Notes: generated by a model from the letters alone, not told the origin. Counted from the first letter of the stretch, positions 36,079 through 45,606 are shown. The stretch is 64,000 nucleotides of DNA from Amycolatopsis jiangsuensis (GCF_014204865.1 NZ_JACHMG010000001.1:4924501-4988500), one strand, 5' to 3'. Translations and numbers: made by a program.

Positions 36079-37347
36079 TCAGCGTTTGACCGGCTCCAGC
36101 ACCTCGAGCCCGCCGAGGAACGGCCGCAGCGCCTCCGGCACCCGCACCGAACCGTCCGGCTGCTGGTGGTTCTCCACGATCGCCACGATCCAGCGGGTGG
36201 TGGCGAGCGTGCCGTTGAGGGTCGCGGCGATCTGCGGTTTGCCGTTGTCGTCGCGGTAGCGCACCGAGAGCCTGCGGGCCTGGAAGGTGGTGCAGTTGGA
36301 CGTCGAGGTCAGCTCGCGGTAGGTCTCCTGCGTGGGCACCCAGGCTTCGCAGTCGAACTTGCGGTAGGCGGACGTGCCGAGGTCGCCGGTCGCGGTATCG
36401 ATCACCCGGTAGGGCACCTCGATCGCGGCGAGCATCTCCTCTTCCCAGCCGAGCAGCCGCTCGTGCTCGGCCGCCGCCTCGTCCGGCTTCGCGTAGACGA
36501 ACATCTCGATCTTGTCGAACTGGTGCACGCGGATGATGCCGCGGGTGTCCTTGCCGTACGAGCCTGCCTCGCGGCGGAAGCACGACGACCAGCCGGCGTA
36601 CCGGCGCGCACCGGCGCCGAGGTCGAGGATCTCGTCGGAGTGGAAGCCCGCCAGCGGCACCTCCGACGTGCCCACGAGGTACAGGTCGTCGTCCCGCAGG
36701 CGGTAGACCTCCGACGAGTGCGCGCCCAGGAAACCGGTGCCTGCCATGATCTCCGGGCGCACCAGCGACGGCGTGATCATCGGCGTGAAACCGTTCGCCA
36801 TCGCCTTCGCCATGGCCATGTTCAGCAGCCCGAGCTGCAGCTGCGCACCCACCCCGGTGAGGAAGTAGAACCGCGAGCCGGACACCTTCGCGCCCCGCTC
36901 CATGTCCACCGCGCTCAGTCCCTCGAGCAGCTCCAGGTGATCGCGCGGGGTGAAGTCGAACGGCCGCGGCTGCCCGACCGTCTTGAGCACGGTGAAGTCG
37001 TCCTCGCCGCCGACCGGTGCGTCCGGGTGCACCAGGTTGGGCACGGTGCGGAACAGCTGGTCGAACTCCTCCGACGCCTCGGCCTGCTCCACCTCGGCGG
37101 CCTTGACCTGCGCGGACAGGTCCTTCGCCCGGGTCAGCAACGCGGGCTTGTCCTCCGCCGAGGCCTTCGGCACCTGCTTGCTCACGGACTTCTGCTCGGC
37201 CCGCAACCGATCGGCGTTCGCGATCGCGGAACGGCGGCGCGTGTCGAGACCGAGGAGCTTGTCGACCGCCCCCTCGTCCTCGCCACGGGCACGCTGCGAC
37301 GCGCGCACGGCTTCCGGGTCTTCACGCAGAGTCCTGGGGTCAATCAC
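36079..37347 (-). CDS. serS: Seryl-tRNA synthetase
   Basis: A 422-residue class II aminoacyl-tRNA synthetase that charges tRNA-Ser. The N-terminal coiled-coil arm covers about residues 27-100. Class II motif 2 is the [30 protein letters not shown] stretch in parts, with TSEVPLAGF before it; motif 3 is [18 protein letters not shown]. The GTG at 37347 opens the usual MIDPRTLR-like start. The promoter must lie in the 164 bases shared with the divergent aminotransferase gene, which contain a 10-base direct repeat. Confidence 0.97.
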   Translation of the reverse strand: MIDPRTLREDPEAVRASQRARGEDEGAVDKLLGLDTRRRSAIANADRLRAEQKSVSKQVPKASAEDKPALLTRAKDLSAQVKAAEVEQAEASEEFDQLFRTVPNLVHPDAPVGGEDDFTVLKTVGQPRPFDFTPRDHLELLEGLSAVDMERGAKVSGSRFYFLTGVGAQLQLGLLNMAMAKAMANGFTPMITPSLVRPEIMAGTGFLGAHSSEVYRLRDDDLYLVGTSEVPLAGFHSDEILDLGAGARRYAGWSSCFRREAGSYGKDTRGIIRVHQFDKIEMFVYAKPDEAAAEHERLLGWEEEMLAAIEVPYRVIDTATGDLGTSAYRKFDCEAWVPTQETYRELTSTSNCTTFQARRLSVRYRDDNGKPQIAATLNGTLATTRWIVAIVENHQQPDGSVRVPEALRPFLGGLEVLEPVKR

Positions 37348-37391
37348 CCGCAAAAGGGTAGTCGCAGGCCGGACACCAGCTCGACTCGGTT

Positions 37392-37414
37392 TCCCGTACA
37401 CGTATCCCGTACAC
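37392..37414. repeat. Direct repeat in serS/aminotransferase intergenic region
   Basis: TCCCGTACAC occurs at 37392-37401 and again at 37405-37414, 13 bases apart from start to start. The pair lies about 45 bases upstream of serS and 98 bases upstream of the aminotransferase. It could be a two-site operator; no known consensus was matched. Confidence 0.35.
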
Positions 37415-37511
37415 ACTGTGCGGCCGGCCGCGGACTACCCGACAGTCTGATCGTTGTCGCCCGATTCCCACGCTCCGCATACTCGCCAGGACCCCGAGCG
37501 AGGAGAACGCC

Positions 37512-38792
37512 ATGACCGACGACCTGCTCAAGCGCCATCGCGCAGTGCTCCCGTCCTGGATGTCACTGCTCTACGACGAGCCGATCGAGATCGTGCACGC
37601 GCAGGACCGCCGGATCACCGACTCCCAAGGCCGCACCTACCTCGACTTCTTCGCCGGTGTGCTGACCAACTCGATGGGCTACGACGTCGCCGAGATCAGC
37701 GACGCGGTGCGCAAGCAGCTCGACACCGGCGTGCTGCACACGTCCACGCTCTACCTGATCCGCTCGCAGGTCGAGCTGGCCGAGAAGATCGCGCAGCGCT
37801 CCGGCATCCCGGACGCCAAGGTGTTCTTCACCAACTCCGGCAGCGAGGCCAACGACACCGCGCTGATGCTCGCCACCCAGTACCGGCGCAGCAACCAGGT
37901 GCTGGCCATGCGCAACTCCTACCACGGCCGCTCGTTCGGCACGGTCGCGATCACCGGCAACCGCGGCTGGTCGGCGTCCGCGCTGAGCCCGGTCAAGGTC
38001 AACTACGTGCACGGCGGTTACCGCTATCGCAGTCCGTTCCGCGACCTGTCCGACGCGGCCTACATCGACGCCTGCGTGGCCGATCTGGTGGACGTGCTGG
38101 ACATCGCGACCGCGGGCGACGTCGCCTGCCTCATCGCCGAGCCGATCCAGGGGGTCGGCGGCTTCAGTATGGCGCCGGACGGACTGTTCAAGGCGATGAA
38201 GGAGGTCCTCGACTCCTACGGCATTCTCTTCGTCTCCGACGAGGTGCAGACCGGCTGGGGCCGCACCGGCGAGCACTTCTGGGGCATCCAGGCGCACGAC
38301 GTGATGCCGGACATGATGACCTTCGCCAAGGGGCTGGGCAACGGCCTGACCGTCGGCGGAGTGGTCGCCCGCGGCGACGTGCTGGACTGCTTCCAGGCGG
38401 AGTCGTTCTCGACCTTCGGCGGCAACCCGGTCTCCATGCAGGGCGCACTGGCCGTGCTCGACTACATCGACGACCACGACCTGCAGGCCAACTGCGCCGC
38501 CCGCGGCGACCAGCTGATCAACGGCCTGCGCGCGGCGGGGCACCCGCTCGTCGGCGAGGTACGCGGCAAGGGCCTGATGATCGGCGTCGAACTGGTCGAA
38601 CCGGGTACGACCACCCCTAACGTCCGCGCCGCGAAGCAGATGCTGGAGGAGACGAGGAAACGCGGCCTGCTGATCGGGAAGGGCGGGCTGCACAAGAACG
38701 TGCTGCGTATCGGTCCCCCGATGACCCTGACCGAATCCGAGGCCGACGAAGGCCTGCGGATCCTGCTCGACTCCCTGGCCGCCGTCTCCTGA
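37512..38792 (+). CDS. Class III PLP-dependent aminotransferase
   Basis: A 426-residue aminotransferase of the acetylornithine/4-aminobutyrate group. The PLP lysine is Lys273 in TFAKGLGNGL; FFTNSGSEANDTAL binds the cofactor phosphate; IAEPIQGVGGF and VSDEVQTGWGRTG are class signatures. The donor and acceptor cannot be told from sequence. A strong ribosome-binding site (AGGAGA) lies 7 bases before the ATG. It diverges from serS and ends 36 bases from the convergent dehalogenase-like gene. Confidence 0.92.
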   Translation: MTDDLLKRHRAVLPSWMSLLYDEPIEIVHAQDRRITDSQGRTYLDFFAGVLTNSMGYDVAEISDAVRKQLDTGVLHTSTLYLIRSQVELAEKIAQRSGIPDAKVFFTNSGSEANDTALMLATQYRRSNQVLAMRNSYHGRSFGTVAITGNRGWSASALSPVKVNYVHGGYRYRSPFRDLSDAAYIDACVADLVDVLDIATAGDVACLIAEPIQGVGGFSMAPDGLFKAMKEVLDSYGILFVSDEVQTGWGRTGEHFWGIQAHDVMPDMMTFAKGLGNGLTVGGVVARGDVLDCFQAESFSTFGGNPVSMQGALAVLDYIDDHDLQANCAARGDQLINGLRAAGHPLVGEVRGKGLMIGVELVEPGTTTPNVRAAKQMLEETRKRGLLIGKGGLHKNVLRIGPPMTLTESEADEGLRILLDSLAAVS

Positions 38793-38828
38793 CGCTCGCC
38801 CGCCACGCCCCGTCCGCGCAGGGCGGGG

Positions 38829-39743
38829 TCAGCGGCGGACGAAGCGGGCCACGTGCTCGGCCAGCACCTCGCCCGCGTCCTCCTGCAGGAAGTGTCCCGC
38901 GCCTTCGATGGTCGGATGGTCCAGACCGGCGGCCCCCTTCATCCTGCGCTGCAAGATCGGGCCCATCGCGCCGGTGATCGGATCGCCGTCGGAGAACGCG
39001 CACAGCAGGGGGACGTCCAGATCGGTCAACGTCCGCCAGGCGGCCCGGTTCGCTTCCGAGGCCGGGTCGTCCGGGCGGGTCGGCACCAGGCCGGGCATCG
39101 CGCGCGGACCCGCCTTGTACATCTCGTTCGGGAACGGGGCGTCGTAGGCGGCCCTGACCTCCTCGGACAGCTCGGTGCGGCAGCCGGCCTGCACCGAGCG
39201 GCCGACGTCGAGCACCTGCGCGTTCTCCACCGTCTCGCGGAACTTGTGCCAGACCGCGGGCATGTCCGTGTCCCCGGTGGGCAGTCCGGTGTTGGCCGCG
39301 ACCACGCCGGCGAACCGGCCGGGATGCTCGGCCACCAGGCGCAGCCCGAGCAGCCCGCCCCAGTCCTGCCCGACCAGGGTCACGTTCTGCAGGTCCAGGT
39401 CGTCGAACGCGAACCGCCGCACCCATTCCACGTGCCGCGCGTAGCTGTGGTCGACGATCTCGGCAGGCTTGTCCGACCGGCCGAACCCGACGAGGTCCGG
39501 GGCGATCGCCCGCAGCCCGGCGTCCGCCAGCACCGGCAGCATCCTGCGGTACAGGTAGGACCAGCTGGGCTCGCCGTGCAGCAGCAGCACCGGCGGCCCG
39601 TCCACCGGGCCGGCCTCGACGTACCCGACCCGGATCAGGCCGCCGTGGGGGTCGGCGAGATCCGTGTACTTCGGAGCGAAGGCGAAATCGGGCAGGTCCG
39701 CGAACCGGTCTTCCGGCGTCCTGAGCAGTCGCACAAGACCCAC
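38829..39743 (-). CDS. Haloalkane dehalogenase-like alpha/beta hydrolase
   Basis: A 304-residue alpha/beta hydrolase of the HLD-I type. The oxyanion/halide-side motif is LLHGEPSWSYLYRRM, the nucleophile is Asp127 in VGQDWGG (an aspartate, as in dehalogenases and epoxide hydrolases, not a serine), and the late histidine is in GAGHFLQED. Relatives split carbon-halogen bonds, but many natural substrates are unknown. Haloalkane dehalogenase is the best label; an epoxide hydrolase is the main alternative. The gene appears to be transcribed alone. Confidence 0.85.
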   Translation of the reverse strand: MGLVRLLRTPEDRFADLPDFAFAPKYTDLADPHGGLIRVGYVEAGPVDGPPVLLLHGEPSWSYLYRRMLPVLADAGLRAIAPDLVGFGRSDKPAEIVDHSYARHVEWVRRFAFDDLDLQNVTLVGQDWGGLLGLRLVAEHPGRFAGVVAANTGLPTGDTDMPAVWHKFRETVENAQVLDVGRSVQAGCRTELSEEVRAAYDAPFPNEMYKAGPRAMPGLVPTRPDDPASEANRAAWRTLTDLDVPLLCAFSDGDPITGAMGPILQRRMKGAAGLDHPTIEGAGHFLQEDAGEVLAEHVARFVRR

Positions 39744-39780
39744 GTTAGTGGGACGATCCGCCCGCGGCAGTGTGCGGAAG

Positions 39781-40233
39781 TCACGAAATCGCCACGGCCA
39801 CCACGAGGCCGAGGCCCAGGTGCGCGGCGGCGACCACGACGCTCGCCGGGGCGAACTTCTCGCTCTCGATGGTCGAGCCGACGTCGATGCGGGTCGCCCA
39901 CTCCAGCAGCCGTACCGCGAGCACCTGCACGATCACCCCGATCAGGCCGTAGACCAGCGAGGTGATCAGGCCCTCGGTGAGATCGCTCGCCGAGTTGAAG
40001 ATCGCCACCACCACGATGAACGCCATCGACAGCAGTCCGGACGCGGTCACGATCACCGCGTTCGGCAGACCGCGGGTGACCAGCTTCGACAGCTTCCCCG
40101 GCGTGGTGAAGTCGATCGCGTAGAACCCGGCGAACATCAACAGCAGGCCGACCACGCCGTACAGCAGGATCGCGCCGATCCCCCGCACGAGGTCGGTGCC
40201 GAACGTGTCGGACAACGCAAGAGTCGAGGTCAC
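39781..40233 (-). CDS. DUF350 membrane protein (YjfL-like)
   Basis: A 150-residue membrane protein with four segments, of the DUF350 family (E. coli YjfL). It lies 56 bases downstream of an ATP-grasp gene of the YjfC/YgiC type, which itself follows a YgiB/YjfM-like gene. The same three families sit together in the E. coli yjf locus, so they are probably one functional unit at the membrane. The biochemical role of DUF350 is unknown. Confidence 0.87.
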   Translation of the reverse strand: MTSTLALSDTFGTDLVRGIGAILLYGVVGLLLMFAGFYAIDFTTPGKLSKLVTRGLPNAVIVTASGLLSMAFIVVVAIFNSASDLTEGLITSLVYGLIGVIVQVLAVRLLEWATRIDVGSTIESEKFAPASVVVAAAHLGLGLVVAVAIS

Positions 40234-40289
40234 CGGGTGCTCCCTGCACGATCAGCGCGAAACGCATGAATCAGACAGGCAGCGTTGTA

Positions 40290-41456
40290 TCACGACTCGC
40301 GGATCCGGTGGGGGACGAACGCCGCGCCGTCGTCGGTGACCAGCCCGCTGGTCTCCCGGATGCCGAGCCCGGCCGAGGAGTCGCCGACGATCCAGGCACC
40401 CAGCGCGGGGCGGTAGCCGTCGAACTCCGGCAGCGGGTCGAACGCCTGGTAGACGAACCCCTCGGCGCCGTAGACGCCGTCGGTCTGGGTCTCGTAGCCG
40501 GTGGCCACGATCTGCACGTTCGCGCCCTCGCGGCCCAGCTTCGGCTTGCGCACGTACTCGGTGAGCAGGCCGGGGTCGTCGGTGAACGCGGGCAGCAGGT
40601 TCGGGTGCCCGGGGTAGTTCTCCCACAGCACCGCGAGCAGCGCCTTGTTCGACAGCAGCATCTTCCACAGCGGCTCGACCCACAGCGTGCGCGGCATGGT
40701 CTCCACCGCGAAGCGGCCGAACTCCTCGTCGACCACCCATTCCCACGGGTACAGCTTCACGACCGTGGCCATCTGCGCTTCTTCGAGATCCACGAAGCGC
40801 TTGAGCACCGGATCCCAGCCGATCTCCTCGATCGACAGGCCCACCGTGTCGAGCCCGGCCTCGGCCGCGGTCTCCTGCAGGTACGCGGTGGTCACGTGGT
40901 CCTCACCGGAGGGGTCGGCCGAGGACCAGGTGAAGTGCAGCTCCTTCGACGGCAGCTTCTCGCCGATCTCGCCCCAGCGCTCCACCAGCTTCTCGTGCAC
41001 CGAGTTCCACTGGTCGTCGTCCGGGAACACCTCGGTCTTCCAGTGCCACTGCACCACCGACGCCTCGAGCAGCGTGGTCGGCGTGTCCGCGTTGTACTCC
41101 AGCAGCTTGGCCGGCGACTTGCCGTCGTAACGCAGGTCGAACCGGCCGTACACGTGCGGGTCCTGCCGCTTCCACGATTCGGCGATGTGCGGCCACACCC
41201 ACTCCGGGATGCCGAAGCGCCGGTAACCCTCGGTGGTCACGACGTTGTCGACGGCCTCCAGGCACATCGAGTGCAGCAGCTCGACGTCGGCCTCGATGGA
41301 CAGCACCTCGTCCATGTCGAAGACGTAGTGCACCGACTCGTCCCAGTACGGCCGGGCCTTCCCTGCTCCGTCGCGGGCCGGGGTGCCGTACACCAGGCCC
41401 TGCTCCTCGACGGTCCGCTGCCAGTCCCGGCGCGGCTGCTTGCGGTCCCGGTACAC
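40290..41456 (-). CDS. Glutathionylspermidine synthase-like ATP-grasp enzyme (YjfC/YgiC-like)
   Basis: A 388-residue ATP-grasp ligase related to the synthetase half of glutathionylspermidine synthase. Motifs include YDGKSPAKLLEYNADTPTTLLE, the metal/ATP-binding LLPAFTDDPGLL, VRKPKLGREGANVQI and GAWIVGDSSAGLGIRE at the C-terminus. It would form an amide bond using ATP, but the acid and amine are unknown, since actinomycetes lack glutathione. The GTG start directly follows the stop of the YgiB-like gene (TAG then GTG), implying coupling. DUF350 follows. Confidence 0.9.
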   Translation of the reverse strand: MYRDRKQPRRDWQRTVEEQGLVYGTPARDGAGKARPYWDESVHYVFDMDEVLSIEADVELLHSMCLEAVDNVVTTEGYRRFGIPEWVWPHIAESWKRQDPHVYGRFDLRYDGKSPAKLLEYNADTPTTLLEASVVQWHWKTEVFPDDDQWNSVHEKLVERWGEIGEKLPSKELHFTWSSADPSGEDHVTTAYLQETAAEAGLDTVGLSIEEIGWDPVLKRFVDLEEAQMATVVKLYPWEWVVDEEFGRFAVETMPRTLWVEPLWKMLLSNKALLAVLWENYPGHPNLLPAFTDDPGLLTEYVRKPKLGREGANVQIVATGYETQTDGVYGAEGFVYQAFDPLPEFDGYRPALGAWIVGDSSAGLGIRETSGLVTDDGAAFVPHRIRES

Positions 41457-42065
41457 CTACGAGCCCCCGCTCTTGCCGGTCCCGCCGATGCCACCGGACT
41501 TGCCGCTGATGCCGAACCCGCCGCGCTGCACGCTGGTGCCGGACTTGGTCGAGACGTTGGTGTTGCCCGACGGTGCGGTGAAGCTGCCGCCGGACACGCG
41601 CTGGCCGACCGTGCCGGTGCCGCCATAGTTGTAGCGGTACTGCGAGAAGCCACCGCCGGGCAGCGGGATGAACCAGAACCCGCCACTGTAGTGCCCACCG
41701 TGGCTGGCGGCGTAGCTCTCGTCGCAGTACTGGTCGTTCTGCACGACCCCGCTGGCATCGGTGCAGACCGCGGTGGTCTCGGTCGGTTTGGCCACCGTGT
41801 AGTAGGTGGAGATGAGTCCGGCCAGCCCGACCGTGACACCGCCGCCGATCAGGACCTTGCGCTTGGTGTCGGCCTTCCGCTGCGCGACCGCGCGGGCCGC
41901 GGCGGCCTCCTGCTCCTCGCGCTCGCGGTCGGCCAGCGCCTGCCTGCGGGCGCGCTGCTCGGCCAGCGAGGGCTCACGAGGCTGCGTGTTCCCGTCCTGG
42001 AAGCGCATCGAGCCCCGCTCCTGAGGCTGCTGAGGCTGCTCCCCGGTGTTGTCGTCCTGCGTCAT
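41457..42065 (-). CDS. YgiB/YjfM-like (DUF1190-type) membrane-anchored protein
   Basis: A 202-residue protein with a charged coiled-coil N-terminus (residues 30-68, rich in Arg, Glu and Ala), one membrane segment at about 70-88, and an outer part with paired cysteines (VCTDASGVVQNDQYC), then a Gly/Tyr/Ser-rich tail with FWFIPLPGGGFSQYRYNYGG. The outer part recalls the YgiB family of E. coli, whose gene also precedes a YgiC/YjfC ATP-grasp gene. The ATG at 42065 gives the best N-terminus. Its function is unknown. Confidence 0.8.
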   Translation of the reverse strand: MTQDDNTGEQPQQPQERGSMRFQDGNTQPREPSLAEQRARRQALADREREEQEAAAARAVAQRKADTKRKVLIGGGVTVGLAGLISTYYTVAKPTETTAVCTDASGVVQNDQYCDESYAASHGGHYSGGFWFIPLPGGGFSQYRYNYGGTGTVGQRVSGGSFTAPSGNTNVSTKSGTSVQRGGFGISGKSGGIGGTGKSGGS

Positions 42066-42159
42066 GTGCGCTCCGTAATCCCCCGGCACGGTGAAACCAC
42101 CTCCACAGTAGCCACCCGCCACACGCAAGGCTCACGCGGCGCGGGCATCATGGGTACCG

Positions 42160-43122
42160 ATGTCCCGAGGTGCCGAGCGGTTCCCTCCGCAGATGAAGAC
42201 CCTGACCACCCGCGTGGTGATGGCCGGGGTGTTCCTTGGTGCCATCATCGCGCTCGCGCTGAGCGTCACGTTCTCCTGGACCTCGGCGCTGGCAGGCGGC
42301 GAGGAGGGCGAGCTCAACGAGGCCGCTCAGCAGGCCTTCCACTCCCCGCCCGGCAGCTGCCTGACCTGGAGTGCCGCCGACGCCTCGGACGCGCACGTGG
42401 TGCCGTGCACGCGACCGCACCTGTTCGAGGTCACCGGCAGCGTCGACATCGGTGCCCAGTTCACCGAGGACGCGCCGTTCCCGAGCCTGGACCAGTGGCA
42501 GCAGATCGCCCAGCAGAAGTGCAACAGCGACGTGCGGCCCTACCTCGGTCACGCGCTCGACCCGTACGGCAAGCTCACCACCAACCTGCTGCGCCCGGCC
42601 GCCGCGCAGTGGGCCGACGGCGATCGCCAGCTGCGCTGCGGGCTGCAGTGGGCCGGTCCCGGCGGCACACTGCAGCCGACCACCGGCGCCGCCAAGGACC
42701 AGGACCAGTCGCCGGTGTGGGAGCCGGGAACCTGTCTCGCGCTGGCCGGCAAGGGCGTCGGCGACCCGGTCGGCTGCGGTCGTCCGCACTCCTACGAGAT
42801 CATCGCGACGCTCGACCTGGCCGGCGAGTTCAAGGACGGCTACCCGAAGCAGGACGACCAGAAGTCCTGGCTGGACACCGAGTGCACGAAAGCCGCCAAG
42901 GACTACACCGGCGGCGCCGACCTCGGCGAGAAGAAGCTGACCCTCGGCTGGGACGTGCGGGAGCAGGAGAGCTGGGACGCCGGTTCCACCAAGGTCAACT
43001 GCAAGGTCGCGGCCACCCTGTCCGACGGCAGCGGTTTCCAGGCCGTGACCGGCAGTGTGAAGGCCCAGTCCACGCCCGCCTCGTCGCAGAGCGCGCCGCC
43101 GAGCTCCACCGGGAACCGCTGA
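42160..43122 (+). CDS. Septum_form-domain membrane protein
   Basis: A 320-residue protein with one N-terminal membrane segment (about residues 18-40) and two outer domains of the Septum_form family, each with a CL-CxxPH-E pattern (SCLTWSA...PCTRPHLFEV and TCLALAG...GCGRPHSYEI). The family is named for an actinobacterial septum protein, but its role is poorly known. The tail is Ser/Pro-rich. The start may be 42160 or the ATG at 42193; the earlier one is used. The next gene starts one base after its stop. Confidence 0.85.
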   Translation: MSRGAERFPPQMKTLTTRVVMAGVFLGAIIALALSVTFSWTSALAGGEEGELNEAAQQAFHSPPGSCLTWSAADASDAHVVPCTRPHLFEVTGSVDIGAQFTEDAPFPSLDQWQQIAQQKCNSDVRPYLGHALDPYGKLTTNLLRPAAAQWADGDRQLRCGLQWAGPGGTLQPTTGAAKDQDQSPVWEPGTCLALAGKGVGDPVGCGRPHSYEIIATLDLAGEFKDGYPKQDDQKSWLDTECTKAAKDYTGGADLGEKKLTLGWDVREQESWDAGSTKVNCKVAATLSDGSGFQAVTGSVKAQSTPASSQSAPPSSTGNR

Positions 43123-43123
43123 C

Positions 43124-43474
43124 GTGCCGGTCGAGATGACCCTTGCGCGGTTCGAGGAGCTGGTCTCCCAGGCACTGGACCAGGTCCCTGCCGAGTTCGC
43201 GGCCGCGATGGACAACGTCGTGGTGCTGGTCGAGGAGCACAACGACGAGGCCCCGGACATCCTCGGGCTCTACCACGGCATCGCGCTGACCGAGCGCACC
43301 AGCGACTACGGCGGCGTGCTGCCGGACCGGATCTCCATCTACCGCGGGCCGCTGCTGGCCATGTGCGAGGACGAGGACGAGGTCGTCGAGGAAGTGCTGA
43401 TCACCGTGGTGCACGAGCTCGGCCACCACTTCGGCCTGGACGACGAGCGGCTGCACGAACTCGGCTGGGGCTGA
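43124..43474 (+). CDS. Zincin-like metallopeptidase family protein
   Basis: A 116-residue protein of the small actinobacterial metallopeptidase family (PF06262 type). The zinc-binding motif is HELGH at residues 97-101, followed by a downstream aspartate in FGLDDERL that may be the third ligand. The N-terminal half is a conserved helical region (FEELVSQALDQVPAEF). It starts one base after the stop of the septum-type gene, so the two are co-transcribed. Peptidase activity has rarely been shown for the family. Confidence 0.9.
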   Translation: MPVEMTLARFEELVSQALDQVPAEFAAAMDNVVVLVEEHNDEAPDILGLYHGIALTERTSDYGGVLPDRISIYRGPLLAMCEDEDEVVEEVLITVVHELGHHFGLDDERLHELGWG

Positions 43475-43634
43475 CCCGGGCTGCGGAAACCCCCGCCGCT
43501 TCCGCCGTCGCCTGCTGTTCCCTTCGCCGCGTCCCGAAATCCACTGCGGAATAACCAGAAGTCACCAAACGATCACCCTGCGCCGCCCCGCCCTCTAAAC
43601 TCGAGGTCACAGCACTACGGCGGGGAGGTGACCA

Positions 43635-44834
43635 GTGGCGCACGCGCGGACCGACGGCCGCTTCCGCTGGCTGATCGCCTCCAGTGCCACCTCCAACCTC
43701 GGCGACGGCATCGGCAAGGTCGCGTTCCCGCTGCTGGCCACCACCCTCACCCGCGATCCGGTGCAGATCGCCGCGCTGTCCGCGGTGCAGTTCCTGCCGT
43801 GGCTGCTGTTCGCGGTGCTGGCCGGCACGCTCGTGGACCGGGTCGACCGCAAGAAGGCGATGATCGTCGCGAACGCGGCGCGAGCCGCCGTGGTCGCCGC
43901 GATCACCGTGCTCGTCGCCGTGTCCGCGGTGGACATCTGGACGATCTACGTCGCCGCGCTGCTCATCGGCACCGCGGAGACGGTGGCGGACAGCGCGGCG
44001 AACGTGCTGCCGCCCGCGCTCGTCCCGGAGGACCGGCTGGAGAGTGCGAACAGCAAGCTCCAGGCCTGCGAGATCGTCGGGCAGACCTTTCTCGGCGGAC
44101 CGGTCGGCAGCACCACGTTCGCGCTGTTCGCGGCGTTCCCGTTCCTGCTGACCTCGGCCGGTTTCGCGGTCGCCGCCGCGGTGTTGCTCGGCCTGGCCGG
44201 CAGTTACCGGCCGCGAGCGGAGGACAACACCCGCGTCCGCGCCGACTTCGCCGAGGGCGTCCGCTGGCTGCGCGGCAATCCGCTGCTGCTGCGCCTGCTC
44301 GCGGTGGCCGGCCTGCTGAGCCTGGCCAGCGAACTCGCCCAGGCGCAGCTGGTGCTGTACGCGCTGGAGGACCTGCGGCTGTCCGAGGCCACGTTCGGGC
44401 TGTTCGCGTTCGTGGGCGGAATCGGCGGGCTCGCCGGCGCCGCGCTGACCCCGCGGCTCGTCCGGTTCACCGGGCGAAGGCCGGTGCTGGTCGGCGGGGT
44501 GCTGTGCTGCGCGCTCGGGTTCGGCGGGATGGGGCTGGTTCGGCAACCGGTGGCCTCGGCCGTGCTGTTCGGCCTGTTCGCGGCCGCGGTGGTGGCGGTG
44601 AACGTGGTGCTCGCCACCGCGCGGCACACACTGGTGCCCAGTGAACTGCTCGGCCGCGTGCTCGGCGTCTGGCGCACCGCAGTGTGGGGAGCCATCCCGG
44701 TCGGCGCACTGCTCGGCGGCCTGCTCACGGAACTGCTCGGCTCGCCGAGCCGCACGTTCACCGCGTCCGGAGTGCTGCTACTGGCCGTGACCGGCTACGC
44801 GGCGTTCGCCCTACGCAACCACCCACTTCGGTGA
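43635..44834 (+). CDS. MFS transporter, drug exporter type
   Basis: A 399-residue major facilitator with 12 predicted membrane segments. The motif A region between segments 2 and 3 is GTLVDRVDRKKAM, as in proton-driven drug exporters. NLGDGIGKVAFPLLATTLTRDP in the first segment and the central KLQACEIVGQTFLG are family-typical. The GTG at 43635 follows GGGGAGG by about 8 bases. The substrate is unknown. Confidence 0.92.
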   Translation: MAHARTDGRFRWLIASSATSNLGDGIGKVAFPLLATTLTRDPVQIAALSAVQFLPWLLFAVLAGTLVDRVDRKKAMIVANAARAAVVAAITVLVAVSAVDIWTIYVAALLIGTAETVADSAANVLPPALVPEDRLESANSKLQACEIVGQTFLGGPVGSTTFALFAAFPFLLTSAGFAVAAAVLLGLAGSYRPRAEDNTRVRADFAEGVRWLRGNPLLLRLLAVAGLLSLASELAQAQLVLYALEDLRLSEATFGLFAFVGGIGGLAGAALTPRLVRFTGRRPVLVGGVLCCALGFGGMGLVRQPVASAVLFGLFAAAVVAVNVVLATARHTLVPSELLGRVLGVWRTAVWGAIPVGALLGGLLTELLGSPSRTFTASGVLLLAVTGYAAFALRNHPLR

Positions 44835-44912
44835 CGAATCGGCCTCAGCCAGGCACGGAGGGGCGGTTTCGGTGCTGGAATGACACCTCGCCCCGCCCGC
44901 CGGAGGACCGTC

Positions 44913-45575
44913 ATGCCCACCCCCGACCCCGCATCACTACCGAACGGCGACCAGACCGCCGGTGAGCAGAGCAGCGGTGAGCAGACTCGCGGTGGCTGGA
45001 CCGGTGACACCGGCGGCGGAAAGAGCAGCAGTCACCAGGTCGGCAGCGACTGGAGCAACACGGACCACAGCGAGCAAACCCGCACGGGCCGGCCCGGCGA
45101 TGACACCAGCGGCGACCACACCGCCGCTGAACAGGCCGCCGCCGCTCAGACCGACCGCACCACCGCTCCGTCCCGCTCGGTACCCACCTCCCGCCGCCCG
45201 CTGGTGTTCGCCGCGGTCGCGGGCTTCGTGCTCGGCGTGTGCGTGGTCGGGTTGCTCTGGACGCTATCCGGCCAGCGTGGCGGCGCCGACGAGGACGCGG
45301 CCGCGGCGTGCGACGCCTTTTCCCGGGCGGGACGGCTGCCGGACACCACGGGCGGCTACGACGCGGCCCAGTTCACCCGCCTGGCCGACGACGCGGTCGA
45401 CCGGGTCGCGGGCGCGACGGCGCTGGCCAAGGCTGCGGCCGCGTTCAACGACACCTACCAGCCGCTCGCGCGGAGCCTGGAGAACGTGAACCGCATGGTG
45501 CTGCGCAGCCGGTTCGACGATCGTGTCGCCCAGGCCGACGTGATCCGCGTGCAGCAGCTCTGCGCGCGCGGCTGA
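44913..45575 (+). CDS. Membrane protein with disordered N-terminus, unknown function
   Basis: A 220-residue protein I do not recognise. Residues 1-100 are low complexity, rich in Gly, Ser, Thr, Gln and Asp, with repeated GEQ/SGD units; one membrane segment lies at about 105-128; the outer C-terminal 90 residues are helical with two cysteines (AACDAF and QQLCARG) that could form a disulfide. The ATG at 44913 follows GGAGGA by 5 bases and is preferred over the in-frame ATG at 44880. It follows the MFS gene by 78 bases on the same strand. Confidence 0.75.
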   Translation: MPTPDPASLPNGDQTAGEQSSGEQTRGGWTGDTGGGKSSSHQVGSDWSNTDHSEQTRTGRPGDDTSGDHTAAEQAAAAQTDRTTAPSRSVPTSRRPLVFAAVAGFVLGVCVVGLLWTLSGQRGGADEDAAAACDAFSRAGRLPDTTGGYDAAQFTRLADDAVDRVAGATALAKAAAAFNDTYQPLARSLENVNRMVLRSRFDDRVAQADVIRVQQLCARG

Positions 45576-45606
45576 CCACCCGCGGGCAGGACTCCTGGAC
45601 CCGCAC

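Noticed and set aside
38793..38828. Hairpin between the aminotransferase and dehalogenase genes as a terminator
   Set aside because: Only 5-base CCCCG/CGGGG arms could be paired around an 11-base loop with no T-run; too weak to list as a feature.
39739..39752. CCCAC-GTTA-GTGGG palindrome at the dehalogenase start
   Set aside because: Five-base arms overlapping the start codon occur by chance in GC-rich DNA; there is no supporting context.
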